Shown here piece by piece: positions 57,845 through 64,000 of a stretch of 64,000 nucleotides of DNA (positions are counted from its first letter, which is position 1; each line of letters opens with the position of its first letter). Under the pieces are notes generated by a model. The model saw only the letters and a program-made list of their open reading frames with translations. It did no database searches and was not told the origin of the DNA. Source of the DNA: Austropuccinia psidii (Eukaryota; Basidiomycota; Pucciniomycetes; Pucciniales; Sphaerophragmiaceae); assembly GCA_023105745.1 (NCBI GenBank), contig JALGQZ010000007.1:54045569-54109568 (forward strand). The letters run 5' to 3'. The translations under genes and the position numbers were made by a program.

Positions 57845-60230
57845 TGTCTAACCTTCTTTAATTTTGGTTTGAAATATAACCAAATTTTCTTTTTCCTTTG
57901 AGGAAATGTTGGACAAATTTGTCAAGCAGGTTTGATCAAGGTTAAACGTATGGCACTTTCCAGAAGGTGCTACCTTTTCTTTCATACTGAATTTCCTGTA
58001 TTTTGGTGTTAAATAATTTAATAAATGCCTTTCAATGTATACATTGAGGCTATACACCTGTCTTTGTAAAATTTGATAAAAGGCTCTTTTATTCTAGCTA
58101 TTCAAAATATATCTGGAGCTGTGTAGCTATTAGATATTCTAGGATCCCCAACTATCTTTGATTATTAATCACACCAAGAAAAAATATCAGGTTAAGTGTG
58201 TTCAAATTCATTCTATTGTCATTAAATTCTTAACACTCCAAGATAACTCAACTTTTGAATATTTTTTCCAAGGCATATCCAGCTCTTGATATTTTAATAA
58301 AAGCTGGTATTCTTGAAAATTGAGGGTATTCTCTGTCAATATTGAGGGTAATGTAAGCTTTATTACTATTAGTTTCCCCAAGTTATCCATGTAAAAAATC
58401 AAAAGAACCTTTGGATGTACATAATGAATTGTTTATCTCTTGCTTCATTTTTGGTGATAAATATCGATTTATTTGCGCTTAAAAAAGATACTCAGACACA
58501 AATCTGTCTTTTTTTTCTCATTTATAAGGTAAACTACTCAAATTTCTTTTTGAAATACTTTAAAAACGAAGTTTTTGTCTTTTTTGTCCCCAATTTTGAA
58601 ATATCTGTCTTCATGGTTTTTGGTATCAATAAAATAAATAACTTTAGATTCATTTCCAACAATGATATTTTGAGAAGTGCAATTTTTAATTACTACTATC
58701 TCAGCTTTGGGTATTATGACTCCTTAGTGTGAGAAGGTCAGGCTGATACCAAATATTCCTAGTGGGTAAAAACTATTTCTGGAACTGATAAATTGCACAC
58801 CTTCAATTTGCATCAAATGTTTCCTGAAGCTGAGGAAATATAGTACTTAGGCTCTCTTTTCCTATACACTTTCATAGTTATCCTCTACCTTTAGGCTCCA
58901 AATAATCAATTCATATTGATGCTATACAAGATTTTCTAAAAGTGTGTCCTTTCCCTCTAGTAGTTTTGGTATTCTTAACTCAAGAATCTTGGATTTTAAG
59001 AATATTAAACCAATTTCAAATATGCTATAGTAAGTGGCTATGTACTACTGTACCTTAAAATAATTCCATAATGGTTTCTGATTCGTATCATTTATCTGAA
59101 GTATCCTTGAATTTTGACCGGATTTTCACCTTCTTCAGAATACTGGATGTCTCTAAGGAATTGTATTTAATTAACATTTGTCTTCTAAGCATAGATCTTT
59201 GCCAAATTTGATGTACTACCCCACTTGTGAAATTCTTAATGAGTTATTTTAGGCTTCTTGTAATCGCTGCGATATTCAGGAACATTTCTTGTATCAAAAG
59301 AATTATTATTATACTCTTCACTGAGTCCAGTTCTAGAAATAATTATTTCCATAGAGCTTACTTAATCCTCTTTGGGGAAAGATTCAAAAAATGTGCGTTT
59401 GATAGGATTTTCAAGTTGATAACCAAGTTCTCCTTAAGACTTTAATATGAATTTTTGAGTCAGAAATACCTGGAGGGAAAGAAGAAAGTTTATCTGCTGT
59501 TTCAGGGACCAAGCCAGTAGTTTAAATCTTTCTGAGCTAAACAAATTTCTCTAAAAATGATTTTCCATTAGTGATTAGCCTATTTCGAAGTTACTTGATA
59601 CTGCCATCATGTCCAGGAACTCCTTTCATGGTCCTTCCTTATGTTAAGATATTATTTATTTTTGATTCTGGTTAATACATAGTTCATTTTTTCTACAATG
59701 AATCCATCTGGTGTGTTTAAGTCTTCCTCAAACATATCCACTTCTCTCATAGATTCAATTTTTCGGTATTATGATTAACCAGAAAGGTCAGAACCTTCTC
59801 CCAGCCTGTGGAGCTCTTTTGAAATGAACTTAATATATCCAGGGGTCTCTCTTGGAAATGAATCATTCTCCGTTTATAGAATATTTTAATTGGTCTCAAA
59901 AGACATATTCTTCATTTGATTCAGATCTGAAAGAATTTCTGCTTTCAAATTTTCCCTCCTTCCCTCACTTCACCAATTTTCTCCAAATTTTCAGTAAAGA
60001 GGTCTGTGTTCTGAGATGTGTGATTTTTCAGCCTCAATATCTGAGTTTTAAAATAAACAGCTTTAAATTAATGATCTTAATTTATGGGACATTCAGTTTA
60101 TCATTCCAATCTTCCATAGCTATCATTTTTTATTTCATCCTATTAAAAGTATTTATAATGGATTATGATCTAATATTTTTCAGCTATACACCACTCAGTG
60201 ATGTTTATTCAATGATCTTTTAGCTCATTC
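57845..60230 (-). pseudogene. gag-pol: Element 6: heavily decayed Gag-protease-RT (Ty3/Gypsy)
   Basis: On the minus strand, across three frames with many stops, the order of element 1 can be followed. Capsid (59760-59480): VDMFEEDLNTPDGFIVEKMN and SSWT.WQYQVTSK.ANH.WK. Knuckle position (59250 region): FHKWGSTSNLAKIYA, with all four metal ligands lost or shifted. Pre-protease: IQDS...RGKGHT..KSC. Protease end (58850-58720): LMQIEGVQFISSRNSFYPLGIF. RT start: LSPKMKQEI...LNIDREYPQFSRIPA. RT motif A region (58060-58030): IASMYTLKGIY, with Tyr in place of the Asp. A decayed piece after it aligns with [15 protein letters not shown]. The plus-strand frames at 58415-58732 and 59852-60223 are its shadows. 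No LTR could be assigned. Confidence 0.7.
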
Positions 60231-60426
60231 ATTTTTGATTTCATTTTATTAAATTATTTATTGAAATTTTCCAACTTCTCTTGTTTGTTGGCTGTGTGCT
60301 CCACGAGAGCTCCAACAATGTTGATAAAGCTTTCCACTATTGTGAGTTTCAATTTGGAAATATTGTGTTCTTCTTGGTAAGTTCTCTTCAAATTGAGATC
60401 CTTTCCCCCTTTATCTTATTAATTTT

Positions 60427-62330
60427 TTTGAACCCTGAGGAATATTTTACATCCCCAAAACACTCACAAAATTCCTCACTACAAGGTCATTTTACTCAGA
60501 TTTAAAAACAAGTAAGCTATAAATTTATATAAATATTGAATATTAGATTAAATTCACAAAAAATAAATTTATATAATATCTTATTTCAACATTGGATTCT
60601 TCATCCAATTTCACCTAGGGTCATAACATAGGTTATTATACCATAAACTTAATACTTTGGACAAAACGTCCAAAATAAGGATTTTGAAAAAAAGATTATT
60701 TTAATTAAGCTTTATTAAAGTTAAATTAAAAAAAGGCTACACCATTTATAGCTTAACCAACCAAAAAAGTGGTAGAATTAAGGTGTTGTGTGTAGTTTTA
60801 AATCTAGTCTTGGATTTATCATACAGGTGGTGAAGCTTGCAGGCCCTCTGTTCACACTAGGCTAAGAACTCCGTAGTATGGCTTTTGATAATTAGAATAG
60901 GAATCAATCCACAAAAAGTGTGGCACAAAGGAATTCTGGAAAAAAGTGCCAGTGTACCAATCTTTTTGGATCTGCATAGAGCGGTTTTTGAATTTGGCCA
61001 ACCCTAATTGTGGTTCTATAGCCAAAACAAATGGAAAATGAGATTTTAAGTTTTATTTGAAGTCAAAAACTCATAAATAAGCTAAAATTGAAGTTGTTTT
61101 TAGCTTATTTAAGCTTGAATTAAGATTTAAAATTTAAAACATACCAAAGTGAAAACTTTGAGTAAAAACTCAAATTTTCCCCTTAGGTAAGATTATTTTG
61201 TTGAATTATTGATTTTTTGGGATGGAGATATTGAATCTTACTTGTTAAACCATATTCACAACAATATTAAAGTAAACACACAATAAATTGAAGAAATATA
61301 TTCTATTGTTAAAAAACCTCATTTCTTGAGGCTGGATGAGATGAAACTCTAGAAACTCTTCTCATGGTAAAAAATTGGGCATAATTTTGAAATAGCACTA
61401 AATATTGAAAAAAAAATCAGTGTAAATAGCTAATTTAAGTTTAAATTGGATATACTGATGAATAATAAGGATTATTTATCAACTTATTTTATCACAAAAG
61501 CTTTTCTTGGTTTCATAAACTTTGAAAATAACCACTAAGCCCTTTTTATTAGACTAGATTTAGTTTTATTCAAGCTTAGAGATCTAAGTTAAGAATTTTG
61601 AGAGTACTTGGGCTGTATGAATCAATAGTGGTACTCTTGATCAATCTGAAGGACTTTTTTAGTATAAAAGGAGATCTCAACACTGTCAAAAATACTAAGA
61701 ATTAAACATGGCTTAATATAATATAATAAATTAGAAAAGTATTTAAAAGAATAATTTTAACAAAATAAAATGAATACCGTAGTTTTTATTTTTAATAAAA
61801 AAATTTATCATAAATTGATAAGCTTATTCATATTAGGAAATTTGTGTTTTTCTTAAAGTAAATCCACTCTTATTTATATTTCTGAAGGCTTCACTTATAA
61901 ATTCTCTTTTAATATTATTTTTTGAGTTATTTTGTATTATGGTAGTAGTTCTTTATCAACAATTAGGTATTCTCCCATTATTCTTTACTCCTTATAATAT
62001 AATTTCATTCATTTTTACAGTATTTTTATAATATTGTATTCATTTATTTATAAATAACTTCTTTCAACATTAATCTTTTTTCTGGTAGAATAGCTTTACT
62101 ATTATTATTGTTAGATTGTTAATAAAAACAAATTATAATTAATAATAATAACTATTGGTAGTATTCTTATTGTTGAATTATATATATTTATTATTTATAA
62201 TTTTATTGTTATAAGAGTATTATTATTATTTATAATCCTAACTTCATAATATTATCAGAGTGTTTTGTACTAAATATAATAACATAAATAGTACAATGAT
62301 TAAATTAATATTTATTGAATTATCAGTTTC
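60427..62330 (+). repeat. Family-A LTR interrupted near its 3' end
   Basis: It starts TTTGAACCCTGAGGAATATTTTACAT, a close variant of the family-A start. It shares 'ttcacctagggt', 'gccagtgtaccaatctt' and 'gtacaatgattaa..taatatttattgaattatcagtttc' in order. It stops about 17 bp short of the usual CTTACA end, where an element-1-type LTR begins. Confidence 0.65.
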
Positions 62331-64000
62331 TGTAAGGTTTGACTATGAAACAATAAGTAAAAATTACTAATATCTTAATTATTGTACTATGAATGTCCTT
62401 ATAAATAAAACAAATAAGATAAAAAAATTAATTATATTAATAAATGATTATTTTGATTATTGCATAAAAGTGACTATATTATTAAATGAATATAATAATA
62501 TAATTTATATTATAAAAAAATAATATAATAAATAAATATATTAATATAAGATAATTAATATATTCAAAAGCACTTTATTATTGTTACCAACAAATAATAA
62601 AGGTGTAAAAAATTGTGCTTTATTAATAAAAACAATTAATAACAATAATATTACCAATATTAAGATTATATATTAATATAACTACCATTTATATTAATTG
62701 AAGAATTATCAATAGTGATAATAGAGATGAATTCTTATAATAAGATAAAATAACTTGCTTTTGATGCTTGATATAATAATTTTGGATTAATCTATTCCAA
62801 ATAATGTAAACAAAACTTATTTAAATTGTATTTACAAATAAAAATAAGAGAGAGTACAAATTTTCTTGATTCTTACATGGAAATGAGATTTTTAAGAGAA
62901 TTATATCAAAACAGCAGAACAATTGAATTAATCACATCAAAAATGCTGATTATAATAAGGATTATCTTTGTTCTTTGATAATATAAAAGACTTTTATATA
63001 GAGAATAGAGATTTTACCTTTTGATTTAATTGTTTTAATGATTTGATGCATCTGAGGGGAAAATAGAGTAAAAAGAGCTAAATTCCTAGTAAATACCTCC
63101 TTTTTAGAGTCCAGTAGGCTTCTAGTTGAGATTTAATGATGGTATCCACTAGAAGTAATCAGTACTTTAAGGTTTAGTGATGATTACATCATGATCAAAC
63201 CATCTTATCTCATTATTATGCCATTATTTAGAGTTATCACTATAACTCTAAATTTTATGACATCATAGGCTTGGCAGAAGCCTAAATTTTGTGTATCTTA
63301 TTAGTATTAATCATAATCTAATGCTATTCACCATTTGTATCACTTAAATAACTGTTAAGCTTAAAATAAGATCACAGTGAGTGATCATAAATGATCAAAT
63401 TTAAGCTTAAATGTTGACCATTAATAACATTTGAGTCATACACGCTACAGCTATTCTGAGAGTGTATATTCTAATAGCTTGGCATGTCTTTATTAAGCTT
63501 CCAAGATAATTTCATTACATCATCAAAACTCTATTTTTGATGATTTTTCTTGTAACTCATATTTTCTGTCAAAATTTAATATTTTAAACTTCAAACCATT
63601 ATTTCAAGGGGTTATACCTTGAATATTATAATATAAAATACATCATCATTCACGTGTTAGCTAGTAGAATCTTACTTTCCAACTCTTTATAAGTTTGGAC
63701 CACTTTCACAACAAAGTGGTCAACCGCTCCATTGATTTTAATCAATAATCCATTACAAGTTTTAACCTTGTTCATAACTTGTAAAAAAAAGTTCATATCA
63801 TTTTTCTTACAGTAATTACATGGTGACTTTATTTTTGATTTATCTCTCTATTTTGTATATTTCAAGAGATATTAGCTAAAAACCATGAATATATGCATTG
63901 ACCAAAAAAGTGCATATATTCAGCTTAATTCCTTAATTATTCACTTTAGAGAATAGCTTTTTTTTATGTGTGGTGCTGCATGGAAAACCCAATGGTTAAG
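62331..64000 (-). repeat. Diverged element-1-type LTR, running off the right edge
   Basis: The plus strand begins TGTAAGGTTTGACTATGAAACAATAAG, the reverse complement of the element 1 LTR end. It then follows that LTR in reverse through the TATA region (near 63080), the AGAGTTAT dyad (near 63219) and the hairpin (63886-63922) to about 200 bp short of the LTR start. No primer block lies left of 62331, so this is a solo LTR or the 3' LTR of a minus-strand element beyond the window. GTTTC at 62326-62330 would be the left TSD. Confidence 0.85.

Noticed and set aside
1..64000. CRISPR arrays, tRNA or rRNA genes, bacterial operons
   Set aside because: No regularly spaced repeats, cloverleaf-like or rRNA-like sequence was seen, and the content is eukaryotic retroelements.

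Overview
This is an AT-rich eukaryotic repeat block. I found no convincing host gene, tRNA or rRNA in 64 kb. Almost everything identifiable comes from Ty3/Gypsy LTR retrotransposons of one lineage: young, old, nested and truncated copies, plus lone LTRs on both strands. From memory, not a search, the Gag-Pol sequences resemble the very abundant Ty3 elements of rust fungi (Pucciniales), especially the myrtle rust Austropuccinia psidii. I infer a large, TE-rich rust nuclear genome.

Layout. 1-5215: two family-A LTR copies and an unresolved stretch. 5458-25712: element 2, an older minus-strand element with target-site duplication (TSD) TAAGA. Inside its 3' LTR sits element 1 (6526-17227, plus strand, TSD TGGCC), a young element whose LTRs are nearly identical. 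27171-37810: fragments of family-A and element-2-type LTRs, including a complete family-A solo LTR with TSD AGGTG (30770-32713). 38210-43481: element 3, a minus-strand element truncated within RT, with a 1.8 kb LTR. 43482-50260: an element-2-type LTR remnant, fragments of RNase H and integrase, and a family-A LTR. 50261-55107 is unresolved. 55108-55455 is a GC-rich, hairpin-rich island. 57845-60230: element 6, a heavily decayed minus-strand gag-PR-RT. 60427-62330: a family-A LTR into which an element-1-type LTR (62331 to the window end) inserted.

How the genes work together. Each element is built as LTR, a TGG-starting primer-site-like block, a short leader exon, an ORF1 read in one frame, and a Gag-Pol read in the -1 frame relative to it: coiled coil, capsid, CCHC knuckle, protease, RT, RNase H, integrase and a chromodomain-like tail. 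Then come a purine tract and the second LTR. In elements 1, 2 and 3 ORF1 overlaps the N-terminal part of Gag-Pol with the same frame offset. A conserved W...GWN motif, a lysine-rich linker and a terminal helix lie in the ORF1 frame. In elements 1 and 3 the Gag-Pol ATG lies at the 3' splice site of a putative leader intron. This overlapping, possibly splice-controlled ORF1/Gag-Pol arrangement is the most interesting feature here. Element 1 is broken only by one in-frame stop between RNase H and integrase, plus stops in its ORF1 frame.
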